Below, one piece after another: positions 33,590-41,603 of a stretch of 64,000 nt of DNA. This DNA is from Opimibacter sp041746735. GTDB lineage: Bacteria > Bacteroidota > Bacteroidia > Chitinophagales > Saprospiraceae. Numbering within the stretch: the stretch's first letter is position 1; each line of letters opens with the position of its first letter. The stretch is taken from assembly GCA_041746735.1 (NCBI GenBank), contig JBGTGP010000020.1:124001-188000 (forward strand), read 5' to 3'. The translations under genes and the position numbers were made by a program. Under the pieces are notes generated by a model. It was not told the DNA's origin and made no database searches. It saw only the letters and a list, made by a program, of their open reading frames with translations.

Positions 33590-34267
33590 TCAGGAGACAT
33601 TGATCAGTTTTTTATTGCGATATCGCTGCCACCAGATAAATACGCCGATGATAAAGAGTGCAGCAGGCGGAAGCATCATCAGGCCGTTATTCACATACCC
33701 ATGTGTATAGGCCCATCCCGGAACTATCACATAGCCGAGGAGTGTGCCGGACCCAAAAAGCTCTCTGAATACCGACACGATGATCAGGATCAGACCATAT
33801 CCAAGCCCGTTGCCTATACCATCCAGAAAAGAGGGCCACGGACGCTGCGCCATGGCAAATGCTTCCAGCCGGCCCATCACAATGCAGTTAGTGATGATGA
33901 GACCAACAAAAACAGAAAGTTTTTTGCTGACATCAAACATAAAAGATTTCAGTACCTGATCGACAATCGTCACCAGAAAAGCCACAATGATAAGCTGGAC
34001 GATCATCCGGATGCGTCCAGGTATAGAATCTTTGATGAGGGCTATGATCAGATTCGCAAATGCAGCTACCAGCGTCAGTCCAATCGCCATGATGATAGCG
34101 GGCTTAACCTGCGTGGTCACCGCCAATGCCGAACAAACGCCCAACACCTGAACGGTAATCGGATTGTTGTCATCCAACGGATCGGTAAGCGTTTTCCGGT
34201 TCTTTTTTGAAAACAGCCCGTCCCGTTTTTTGACGGGGGTTTCCTGAAGTGTTGTTTCTGCGCTCAT
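33590..34267 (-). CDS. nqrD: Na+-NQR subunit D
   Basis: The 225-residue membrane subunit is related to NqrE and RnfE. Iron-ligand cysteines are Cys45 (VLGVCSALAV) and Cys128 (IITNCIVMGRLEAFA). An N-terminal extension of about 35 residues with LFSKKNRKTLTDPLDDNNP precedes the first helix. The ATG overlaps the nqrC stop by four bases. Confidence 0.97.
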   Translation of the reverse strand: MSAETTLQETPVKKRDGLFSKKNRKTLTDPLDDNNPITVQVLGVCSALAVTTQVKPAIIMAIGLTLVAAFANLIIALIKDSIPGRIRMIVQLIIVAFLVTIVDQVLKSFMFDVSKKLSVFVGLIITNCIVMGRLEAFAMAQRPWPSFLDGIGNGLGYGLILIIVSVFRELFGSGTLLGYVIVPGWAYTHGYVNNGLMMLPPAALFIIGVFIWWQRYRNKKLINVS

Positions 34268-34971
34268 AAGGCCTTGAGTTTATTGAAGTACACCAAATAG
34301 GGCTCTATACCTTTTTCCAACATCGCATCTGTTCCGTCAGACGTAATCGTACCCCCGGAGATTCCATCTACGCGGTGCTCCTCTCCAAAAGGAGTTTTAG
34401 CCGATTTCTTGACGACATTCACCGAGATAAAGGACTGATCGGAGGCCATGATCTTTTTTCCGCGGAACTGATCCTGAAAAGGTTGTTCCGAGATCTCTGC
34501 ACCCAGGCCCGGTGTTTCGGACTTGTGACTAAAGTAAGCACCATAAACTGTATTGAAATCATTTTCGAGACTGATATATCCCCATATCGGTCCCCACAAC
34601 CCTTTCCCGTATAGTGGGATGATATACAGTGGTTTTTCGTCAATGCCCGTATAGATATATAAAGGCAGCTGACGTTGTTCAACCGGCTTGGCTACTTCCT
34701 TGCGCATGTTGATCGCAGTTGCTGACACGTTTGGTACTTCATTGCCGGCAGCATCTATGACAAGTTCCTGTATGCGGGAGCCATAGGCGGAAAGAATCTC
34801 ATTTCGATCCTCGCTGTCGTAAAGCACCGCGCGTAGGATGCTCGTTTTGTTGTCCAATTCTATATTCGCGATCTGCCGGGGTTTCAACCCTTCGGCGGCA
34901 AAGGCCAGCACGACGGCCGTGATCAGTGAGATCGCGGCGGCGTAAAGGAAGGTATATAAGTTGCTATGCAC
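34264..34971 (-). CDS. nqrC: Na+-NQR subunit C
   Basis: The 235-residue subunit has one N-terminal helix (about 9-27) and a periplasmic FMN domain. The flavinylation motif reads DGISGGT with Thr208 as acceptor for FMN transferred by ApbE; the usual Ala before Thr is Gly here. GLWGPIWGYISLE and ETPGLGAEI are further family marks. It starts with GTG, overlapping the nqrB stop by 8 bp. Confidence 0.96.
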   Translation of the reverse strand: MHSNLYTFLYAAAISLITAVVLAFAAEGLKPRQIANIELDNKTSILRAVLYDSEDRNEILSAYGSRIQELVIDAAGNEVPNVSATAINMRKEVAKPVEQRQLPLYIYTGIDEKPLYIIPLYGKGLWGPIWGYISLENDFNTVYGAYFSHKSETPGLGAEISEQPFQDQFRGKKIMASDQSFISVNVVKKSAKTPFGEEHRVDGISGGTITSDGTDAMLEKGIEPYLVYFNKLKAL

Positions 34972-36121
34972 GGCGAAGTCGTCTTTTTATATGCCGCTGT
35001 ACGACAAGGTGATCAATCAGAGGGGCGTGTACATTAAAGAGCAGTATACTCAACATCACGGCTTCCGGATAGGCGGGATTGAATACACGCAAGACTACCG
35101 TGAAAGCACCAATCAAAAGTCCATAGATCCATTTTCCATGTTCGGTATGAGCAGCAGTCACAGGATCCGTAGCCATATACACTGCACCAAAAGCAAATCC
35201 ACCGGTCAGCCAATGGAGATAGGCGGGTGAATGCATGGGGTGGGTGAGGGCATCTGCGGGGGCTATCAGGTTGAGACCTGTCCCCATCAGCCAGGCCCCT
35301 GCAAAAACAGCGGCCATGATTTTCCAGCTGCCTACACCACTGACGATCAAAATCAAGGCGCCAATGAGACAGGCAAAGACACTGGTTTCGCCAATACTTC
35401 CCTGTTCAAAACCCCAAAACATGTCCCATGCAGACTGCATCTGGGTATAATCCGTGTCAAACGTCACCAGATTGGTAGCACCCGAATAGGCATCCACAAT
35501 CGCATAACCGGCCTCTGGCGAAAGATCAGTCCAGATGTCACCACTCATATATGCCGGAAACGCGAAGAAGAGAAAAACACGGGCCAGCAGTGCCGGATTC
35601 ATAAAATTCATACCGGTACCTCCAAATATTTCTTTACCCAAAAGGGTACAAAATATCGCGGCCAACGCTACCATCCAGAGGGGGACAGTCACCGGTAGTG
35701 TGAGCGGAATGAGCATGCCGGTGACGAGATAGCCCTCACTGACAGGATGTTTTTTTACAACGGCAAAAATGAATTCAACGCCAAGCCCCACTGCATAGGA
35801 AACAATCACAATAGGAAGTACTTTTTCTAAACCAAAAAGAAAGCAGGTCAGATGAGACACGTCGATACCGTAAGCCAGATAGTGCTGATACCCGGTATTC
35901 CACATTCCAAATAACAACGTGGGAATCAGGGCCACGATCACCGTAAACATCGTACGCTTGAGGTCCATGGCATCCCGGATGTGTACACCGTTGGATGTCG
36001 TATGACCCGGCACAAACAAAAACGTTTCCAGGGCTTCAAAAGCCGGATACCATTTCGCCAGTTTGCCACCGGGTAGAAATTGCGGTTTGATCTTGTCTAC
36101 AATACGTCGTATGGGCTTCAC
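34964..36121 (-). CDS. nqrB: Na+-NQR subunit B
   Basis: The 385-residue polytopic subunit carries covalent FMN, riboflavin and part of the Na+ path. The flavinylation site is DAYSGATNL with Thr216. Conserved blocks include GYLVTGMLIPLTLP, GGTGMNFMNPALLARVFLFFAFP and the C-terminal FGAVYMATDPVTAAHTEHGKW. GTG start; 38 bp after nqrA. Confidence 0.97.
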   Translation of the reverse strand: MKPIRRIVDKIKPQFLPGGKLAKWYPAFEALETFLFVPGHTTSNGVHIRDAMDLKRTMFTVIVALIPTLLFGMWNTGYQHYLAYGIDVSHLTCFLFGLEKVLPIVIVSYAVGLGVEFIFAVVKKHPVSEGYLVTGMLIPLTLPVTVPLWMVALAAIFCTLLGKEIFGGTGMNFMNPALLARVFLFFAFPAYMSGDIWTDLSPEAGYAIVDAYSGATNLVTFDTDYTQMQSAWDMFWGFEQGSIGETSVFACLIGALILIVSGVGSWKIMAAVFAGAWLMGTGLNLIAPADALTHPMHSPAYLHWLTGGFAFGAVYMATDPVTAAHTEHGKWIYGLLIGAFTVVLRVFNPAYPEAVMLSILLFNVHAPLIDHLVVQRHIKRRLRRA

Positions 36122-36159
36122 TCTTCCATAAATTCAAAGGGTCAGTTAAACGGATCGGG

Positions 36160-37521
36160 TCAACCTTCTTCCCGGATCAGATCCAGTCCTTTGGAAATGA
36201 TCTTTTGTACTTCAATTTTGGAGGTACATACAAATTCACACAAGGCAAAGTCCTCTTCGGATACCTCGTAAATCCCCAATGCCTCCATTTTGTCAATGTC
36301 TTTTGCCAATATCGCTTTGAGGAGGAAGACCGGATAAATATTCATCGGGAGCACTTTTTCATATTGACCGGTCACCACGAAAGCACGTTCCTCACCATGC
36401 ATATTGGTGGTGGGGGTATAGGTCCTGTTGGGTGCCAGCCAGGAAAAGTAGGTGCGCGATAAACTCAGTTTTTTAAATCCCGGAAGCATCCATCCCAGAA
36501 ACTCAGGCTCATGTCCTTCCGGTATCACGGTGATCTGCCGGGTATAAAAGGATAGAAAGTCATCCTGAGGTGATTTCCTGCCATGCAGCACATGGCCCTG
36601 TATGATACGATGATCTCCTTCGCTGATCCGGCCATGCAAAATCTCCTTTAAGCGTTCTCCGGTCTGAACCCGGAGATAACCCGGAGTAGTGACACTACTG
36701 CCGGCCAGCGCAATCACGCGATCAGCTCTGTAGCGGCCTTCAATAAACAATCGTCCGATGATGATGACATCCTGAGGATGGACATACCAGGCTACTTCTC
36801 CTTTCCGGATCGGATCGATATGGTGAATCTGTATCCCGATATTACCGGCCGGATGGGGTCCGGAGAAATAATGAATATGCGTATCCGGAACACCTGCTGT
36901 AAAAGGGTTGTCCGATCGTTGACGGTCAGCCTCCCGGAGGCCCAGATGTAACTGGTTACCAGATACGACCTGCAATGCCCGGATGCCGGCATGGAAGTTG
37001 TCTTTTTCGGCTTGTACGATGTAGGAAATTTCAGGCGCTAATGGCGCGCTGTCAAAGCAGGAGACAAAGATGGCTTTAGGTTGGTCAGCAGGATCAGCGA
37101 TAGTATCGAATGGTCGCTGAAGAATATAATTCCAACAGCCGCTTTCCAGGAGTCGCCCGACTATAGTTGCCCGGTCGAGATTGGAGGGCTCAGTGGGGGT
37201 GAAGTCAACATATCGGTTTTGGTCTTTGTCGCGCAGAATACGGATTTCCTGTATGCGCCTTTTTTCGCCCAGAATAATCTCGGCGATTTCACCGCTTACC
37301 GGTGAGGGGAAGCAAAGATCAGGCCGGAGTTTGTCGGTAAATAGAGACTGACCGGCCAGGATACTGTCTCCGGGCCCAACGATAATTTTTGGCTTGACCT
37401 TATTGAAATCAGAAGGTTTGATGGCAAAGACATCTGCAGGGTGATGCTCCAGCAAGGTCCTTTCCGGAGCACCGGTAAGTTTGATATCATATCCGCGACG
37501 GATGTTAATGGTCCTTCCCAT
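36160..37521 (-). CDS. nqrA: Na+-NQR subunit A
   Basis: The 453-residue peripheral subunit binds quinone and helps seal the complex. The start is the ATG at 37521 (MGRTINIRRGYDIKL); an in-frame TTG at 37530 adds three residues and is unlikely. Family blocks: FAIKPSDFNKVKPKIIVGPGD, FPSPVSGEIAEI, the RPFDTIADP segment, FSGPHPAGNIGIQIHHIDPI and CEFVCTSKIEVQKII near the C-terminus. It heads the operon nqrABCDEF-apbE. A 35-codon open frame ends 9 bp upstream. Confidence 0.97.
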   Translation of the reverse strand: MGRTINIRRGYDIKLTGAPERTLLEHHPADVFAIKPSDFNKVKPKIIVGPGDSILAGQSLFTDKLRPDLCFPSPVSGEIAEIILGEKRRIQEIRILRDKDQNRYVDFTPTEPSNLDRATIVGRLLESGCWNYILQRPFDTIADPADQPKAIFVSCFDSAPLAPEISYIVQAEKDNFHAGIRALQVVSGNQLHLGLREADRQRSDNPFTAGVPDTHIHYFSGPHPAGNIGIQIHHIDPIRKGEVAWYVHPQDVIIIGRLFIEGRYRADRVIALAGSSVTTPGYLRVQTGERLKEILHGRISEGDHRIIQGHVLHGRKSPQDDFLSFYTRQITVIPEGHEPEFLGWMLPGFKKLSLSRTYFSWLAPNRTYTPTTNMHGEERAFVVTGQYEKVLPMNIYPVFLLKAILAKDIDKMEALGIYEVSEEDFALCEFVCTSKIEVQKIISKGLDLIREEG

Positions 37522-37530
37522 ACGTAGCAA

Positions 37531-37638
37531 TTACTTACCCGGTTTATCGTGCTGCTGCAAGATCGTATACACTTCTTGCCCACGATCCCACAAAGTGGAA
37601 AATCCTGTCATAACCCATAGCTCCGGTTTGCCCGCCAT
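37531..37638 (-). CDS. Possible 35-residue small protein upstream of nqrA
   Basis: An ATG at 37638 opens 35 codons ending TAA nine bases before the nqrA ATG. The product starts MAGKPELWVMTGFSTLWD and ends QQHDKPGK; it has no signal peptide, membrane segment or cysteine. The close spacing would allow translational coupling to nqrA. It could be a leader peptide, a small cytoplasmic gene or chance. No ribosome binding site is evident. Confidence 0.35.
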   Translation of the reverse strand: MAGKPELWVMTGFSTLWDRGQEVYTILQQHDKPGK

Positions 37639-37810
37639 TGTAAAAAGGTTTTAAGAATGAATCTGTCCTGCGCCTATAGCCATCTGTTTGTTATGGTGTG
37701 AATATAGTATTTCATTTAAACTCGAATGTTTTTGGAATAAAAAAAAATTGTTGATGTAGTATTTATCGGTGGAAATCAGTTGGGATCATACGATCTGTTT
37801 CATTGTGTCG

Positions 37811-37818
37811 TAATTTTG
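37811..37818 (+). promoter_or_regulatory. -7 box TAATTTTG upstream of arfB
   Basis: An exact TAnnTTTG match predicting transcription from about 37822. The first ATG in the transcript (37831) lies in another frame and opens an 18-codon frame, not arfB. Confidence 0.5.
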
Positions 37819-37861
37819 CACCACATTCAAATGGAAAGCCGGCAGCAGCCTCAAACCCTAC

Positions 37862-38266
37862 ATTCTGGATTGGAATACAATATATAAGGAGATTACCTTC
37901 AGGACCAGCAGGAGCTCTGGCGCCGGAGGCCAGCATGTCAACAAAACGGAGACCCGTGTTGAGGTGCTTTTTGATGTCCGGGCATCCGCAGGCCTGACTC
38001 CGGAAGAAAAGGAGGTCATCTACAGTAAGCTGGCACCCCGAATGAACGAGGAGGGAATTCTGGCGCTGGCGGCCCAAAAAGAAAGATCTCAGTTGGCCAA
38101 TAAGGAGCAGGTAGTACTGCGCCTGCAGCAGATGCTAATCAGGGCTTTAACCCCCAGACGCAAAAGAGTAAAAACTTTGCCGACAGCCAGTTCTGTAGAA
38201 ATACGGCTCCAGGAAAAGAAAATGAAAGCTGAACGTAAAGCGTCCAGGCGCAAACCAGACCTCTAG
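37862..38266 (+). CDS. arfB: Peptidyl-tRNA hydrolase ArfB (ICT1/YaeJ family), no AUG start
   Basis: ArfB rescues ribosomes stalled on broken mRNAs by hydrolysing peptidyl-tRNA with a GGQ loop. The frame reads RSSGAGGQHVNKTETRVEV, with GGQ at 22-24, then a helical domain and the basic C-terminal tail (KKMKAERKASRRKPDL) that enters the mRNA channel. Homology begins about 13 codons before GGQ, yet the frame has no ATG, GTG or TTG between the stop at 37811 and that motif. The only candidate starts are ATT at 37862 and CTG at 37865 (then DWNTIYKEITF), giving 134 residues, the family's normal length. The first GTG, at 37964, would delete the GGQ domain. An AGGAG at 37887-37891 lies inside the frame. 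A single-base error or degraded start is also possible. Confidence 0.75.
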   Translation: MLDWNTIYKEITFRTSRSSGAGGQHVNKTETRVEVLFDVRASAGLTPEEKEVIYSKLAPRMNEEGILALAAQKERSQLANKEQVVLRLQQMLIRALTPRRKRVKTLPTASSVEIRLQEKKMKAERKASRRKPDL

Positions 38267-38335
38267 CTGGCCGATTTGGACCGGGAATTTCCTTTCGTCG
38301 GGAAATGGATGAAGCCAATCGAATATTATGCGTAT

Positions 38336-38372
38336 GTAAACTTTTAAACCAAAAATAGTTTCCTATGTTTAC
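38336..38372. promoter_or_regulatory. Candidate TetR operator and promoter
   Basis: GTAAACttttAAAC (38336-38349) and GTTTcctatGTTTAC (38358-38372) form a nested inverted repeat with arms GTAAAC/GTTTAC and AAAC/GTTT. It covers a TATGTTTA box (38364-38371), a one-mismatch form of TAnnTTTG, 7 bp before the TetR ATG at 38379. This placement fits autorepression of the efflux operon. Confidence 0.5.
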
Positions 38373-38378
38373 CTCCGC

Positions 38379-38990
38379 ATGTCGCCGGAAACCAAACAAG
38401 AAATTCAATGGCTCACCAGGGTAGAGGACCTCTTTATGAGGTGCGGAGTTAAAAGTGTCACCATGGATGATGTGGCGGCTGAACTCGGCGTGTCCAAAAA
38501 AACAATCTATCAATGGGTGGAAAGTAAGGATGATATGGTGCTGCGGGTGCTCAGCCATCACATTTCCCGGGAAAAGGATCAGTGTATCACCCTGGCAGCC
38601 CGTGCTTCCAATGCCATTGATGAGATTTTTATCCTGTTGGACTCTAATTCTCAGGACTTATCGCAGATGAAATCCAATATCGTCCATGATCTCCAGAAGT
38701 ATCATCACAAAGCCTGGGAGATGATGCGTAAGTTTCAATATGACTTCATGTACAAAGTGATCCGCAACAATTTGCAACGTGGTCGTACGGAGGGATTGTA
38801 CCGGGAGGACTTTGATGAAGATATTATTGCACGGCTTCATCTGGCTGCGGCTTTTTCTCTATTCGATCCCCAGCTTTTTCCGGACCATGCGTATTCCCGG
38901 ATTACGCTGATTCGGGAGTACATCCTGCATTATCTCCATGGAATCGTATCACCCAAAGGGTTGACCTACCTCAAACAGAAACTATACTGA
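38379..38990 (+). CDS. TetR/AcrR family transcriptional regulator
   Basis: The 203-residue regulator has an N-terminal helix-turn-helix (VTMDDVAAELGVSKKTIYQWVESKDDMV, about 26-54) and an all-helical ligand domain with no named subfamily. It is the first gene of an operon with the outer-membrane factor (2-bp gap), membrane-fusion protein and RND pump, so it most likely represses this efflux system and responds to a substrate. An inverted repeat overlapping its promoter is the candidate operator. Confidence 0.92.
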   Translation: MSPETKQEIQWLTRVEDLFMRCGVKSVTMDDVAAELGVSKKTIYQWVESKDDMVLRVLSHHISREKDQCITLAARASNAIDEIFILLDSNSQDLSQMKSNIVHDLQKYHHKAWEMMRKFQYDFMYKVIRNNLQRGRTEGLYREDFDEDIIARLHLAAAFSLFDPQLFPDHAYSRITLIREYILHYLHGIVSPKGLTYLKQKLY

Positions 38991-38992
38991 CC

Positions 38993-40294
38993 ATGTATAT
39001 TCGAATCACATCACTACTGTTCGTCCTCATTTTTACTCTTCCGGGCCGTGCCCAACAGGCTATGTCACTTGCACAATGTATAGATTATGCTGCTGCGAAT
39101 CATACCGAAGTCCGGCTGGCCCAACTCAATGTCAAAGACGCTGAATGGCAGATCAAGGAGAATCGCGCTATTGCGTACCCCCAATTACAACTTGGCCTCA
39201 CCGCCCAACATTTTATTCAGCAACCTGCACTGCCTGCTGAAGCACTTGGTTTTGGTGAGCCGGGGCAGAGACTCACTTTTGCCCTGCGCAACAGCCTTGG
39301 TGGCAGAGTTGCCTTCCAGCAACTACTCTTCAATAATAGCTATCTGGCATCTGTTAAAGCCGCCAGAATGTATAGGGACTATGCCAAGCTCCTGCTGGCT
39401 TCCACGCAGGAAAAGTTGCGAAATCAAGTGACGGATGCCTACCTGCCCGCATTGCTCCTGACCGAAAGCGTAGCCGTGCTGGAGCAGAATATTGAAAATC
39501 AGGAGAAACTTTTTCGGGAGACCACCTCCATACAGCGCGCCGGCTTCGCAGAGCAGTTGGACGTGGACCGCCTTGACTATGTGTTGTCCACATTACGAGT
39601 CGAGCGAGAGCGTCTGTTGCGTCAACGGGACATTCTGATCGATGCCCTCAAGTTTACTATGGGGATGCCGTTGAGTGAGGTCCTCATTCCGTCAGACGAT
39701 ATGGACCAACTCCTGGTCCTCTATGGTGACATCAATCCCGATGAGGAACTCAACTATATGAGCAGACCGGATTACCTGACGCTCCTCAAAGCCCGGGAAC
39801 TAAGTGAAGTTCAAGTGACAGCCTACCGGAGGGAATGGTTTCCCACCTTGTCCTTTTTTGCTTCGTATGATCCGGGGTGGCAAGGCAATGATAAACTCTT
39901 TTGGATTCCGTCTGCCATTGCCGGTCTGCAGGTGAGTATGCCCCTGTTTGATGGAGGTATGACGCGGGCCAAGCGGGAACGGGCAGTGCTCCAGTCGCTC
40001 CAGGTAGAAGAGCAGAAACAAATGTTGGTCAGGGCATTGGATCTCGAAATGAATACAGCCCGCAACCAGTACAAGAGTGCGAAGCAAAAGCTTGCCGACC
40101 AACAGCGAAATCTTGATCTGGCACAGCGGATTCATGATGCAGCACAGAAGAAATTTACAGCGGGCGTCGGGTCCAGCTTTGAAGTGACGCAAGCGCAGGG
40201 CGATTATTATATGGCTCAAGGGAGTTTGATACAGGCTCGTTATGAGTATCTCAATGCCATCGTCGCCATTAAAAAAGCCTTAGGTAAAAATTAA
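38993..40294 (+). CDS. TolC-family outer-membrane efflux protein
   Basis: The 433-residue protein has a signal peptide (about 1-21, …LPGRAQ) and the duplicated outer-membrane efflux domain: MSLAQCIDYAAANHTEVRLA at the start, a long coiled-coil hairpin (about 145-215) and the second repeat ending GSSFEVTQAQGDYYMAQGSLIQARYEYLNAIVAIKKALG. It forms the trimeric exit duct for the RND pump. Starts 2 bp after tetR. Confidence 0.93.
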   Translation: MYIRITSLLFVLIFTLPGRAQQAMSLAQCIDYAAANHTEVRLAQLNVKDAEWQIKENRAIAYPQLQLGLTAQHFIQQPALPAEALGFGEPGQRLTFALRNSLGGRVAFQQLLFNNSYLASVKAARMYRDYAKLLLASTQEKLRNQVTDAYLPALLLTESVAVLEQNIENQEKLFRETTSIQRAGFAEQLDVDRLDYVLSTLRVERERLLRQRDILIDALKFTMGMPLSEVLIPSDDMDQLLVLYGDINPDEELNYMSRPDYLTLLKARELSEVQVTAYRREWFPTLSFFASYDPGWQGNDKLFWIPSAIAGLQVSMPLFDGGMTRAKRERAVLQSLQVEEQKQMLVRALDLEMNTARNQYKSAKQKLADQQRNLDLAQRIHDAAQKKFTAGVGSSFEVTQAQGDYYMAQGSLIQARYEYLNAIVAIKKALGKN

Positions 40295-40376
40295 TTCAAC
40301 ATCAGAGCAACATAACATGAAACACACCTTTTATCTCCACTCAACCAAACCCCAACTATCCGCTTTTAATATTCCC

Positions 40377-41513
40377 ATGATGAAAACGAACCAAATCCTA
40401 TTCGCCCTTTTTGCAATTTTTATCATAACCCTTCTATCGGCTTGCGGATCATCTTCCACCCCAGAGGATCCAATGGCGCAGTTGTCTGCTCTCAAGGATC
40501 AGCGGGCATCCCTTGAAAGCCAAATCCAGTCACTTGAAGCCGATCTTGAAGCTCAGGGTATACTCGAGAGAAAATTGCGCTTTGTTTCCCTGGCGGAAAT
40601 GAAACCAGTTTCGTTTAAGCATTTTATTGACTTACAGGGCCAGGTAGATGCCGATGAGAGTGTGGCCGCCACATCGAAGATGCCGGGTGTTTTGAAAAGG
40701 ATTCATATTCGGAATGGGGATCAGGTGAAAAGAGGTCAGTTGCTGGCTGAATTGGATGATGCCGTCATGCGTAGCAGTCTGGCTGAATTAGATGGCCAGC
40801 TTGCAGTAGCCACTGACCTGTACTTGCGGCAGCAGTCGTTGTGGGAACAATCCATTGGTTCGGAGGTCCAGTATATTCAGGCAAAAAACAACAAGGAATC
40901 TCTTGAGCGGTCGATTTCTACCCTCAAGGAAAATTTGTCCATGACTCGGATTCTGGCGCCTACTTCTGGTGTTATAGACCTCGTATTGCTGAAGCAGGGC
41001 CAGGCTATTTCTCCTGGTATACCCCTCTGCAATATTGTCAATCTGAGCCGCCTAAAGATTGTCGGTTCAGTGACAGAAGCCTACGCCGCCAAAGTCAAGC
41101 GGGGAGACAAAGTGCAGGTCTACTTCCCGGATATGAACAAGGAGATTGTCACAACGGTGACGCATGTGAGCAAGACGATCAATCCCACCAACCGGACCTT
41201 TGCAGTGGAATGTGCGTTGGGTGCCGGAGATTTTCGAGTCAACCAGATTGCCGTAATGAAGATTGTGGACTATCACAACCCCTCAGCCATAACTGTCCCG
41301 GTCAATCTGATTCAGGCCGGAGAAGAAGGGGACTATATCATGGTGGCTGAACCATCAGAAAAGGAAGGAGAGGCAGTTGCCAGACGGGTTACCATCCGAC
41401 AGGGACAAAACTATAACGGGGTCGTTGAAATCCTGAGCGGACTCAAGGAAGGGGATAAAGTTATTGCCACCGGATTTCAGGATGTCAACACCAACGAAAC
41501 CGTACTGTATTAG
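40377..41513 (+). CDS. RND efflux membrane-fusion lipoprotein
   Basis: The 378-residue periplasmic adaptor starts at the ATG at 40377; the ATG at 40317 would put 20 residues before the signal. Lipobox LLSAC gives Cys23. A coiled coil (about 30-60, QLSALKDQRASLESQIQSLEADLEAQ) is followed by the biotinyl-lipoyl half-motifs (GVLKRIHIRNGDQVKRGQLLAELDD and LAPTSGVIDLVLLKQGQAISPG) and a beta-barrel domain. It links the RND pump to the TolC-like duct. The gap to the pump gene is 90 bp. Confidence 0.92.
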   Translation: MMKTNQILFALFAIFIITLLSACGSSSTPEDPMAQLSALKDQRASLESQIQSLEADLEAQGILERKLRFVSLAEMKPVSFKHFIDLQGQVDADESVAATSKMPGVLKRIHIRNGDQVKRGQLLAELDDAVMRSSLAELDGQLAVATDLYLRQQSLWEQSIGSEVQYIQAKNNKESLERSISTLKENLSMTRILAPTSGVIDLVLLKQGQAISPGIPLCNIVNLSRLKIVGSVTEAYAAKVKRGDKVQVYFPDMNKEIVTTVTHVSKTINPTNRTFAVECALGAGDFRVNQIAVMKIVDYHNPSAITVPVNLIQAGEEGDYIMVAEPSEKEGEAVARRVTIRQGQNYNGVVEILSGLKEGDKVIATGFQDVNTNETVLY

Positions 41514-41578
41514 TCTTTGCCATTCGTTAGCCACCATCAAGTCATCCTGGGTTTGAACCATTGAAATTTCACCATTGC

Positions 41579-41590
41579 TGCTGTACAGCA
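41579..41590. other. 12-bp perfect palindrome before the RND gene
   Basis: TGCTGTACAGCA is self-complementary and lies 13 bp before the ATG at 41604, in the 90-bp gap between adaptor and pump genes. It could be a protein site or a small hairpin near the ribosome binding site. Confidence 0.35.
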
Positions 41591-41603
41591 CTATTTAACA
41601 GCT

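Larger units (their letters stand above)
37522..37861. other. AT-rich divergent region between nqrA and arfB
   Basis: The region contains a 35-codon minus-strand frame (37531-37638), an AT-rich core (37640-37780) and a consensus -7 box TAATTTTG at 37811-37818 facing arfB. No exact TAnnTTTG was found for the nqr side. Longer open stretches here overlap arfB in other frames and are shadows. Confidence 0.5.

Noticed and set aside
33566..34210. A 214-codon plus-strand frame
   Set aside because: Antisense shadow of nqrD; composition is rich in His, Asn and Arg, as expected for the complement of a membrane protein gene.
37763..38077. A 104-codon minus-strand frame over arfB
   Set aside because: It lies antisense to the arfB coding region and shows no family features.
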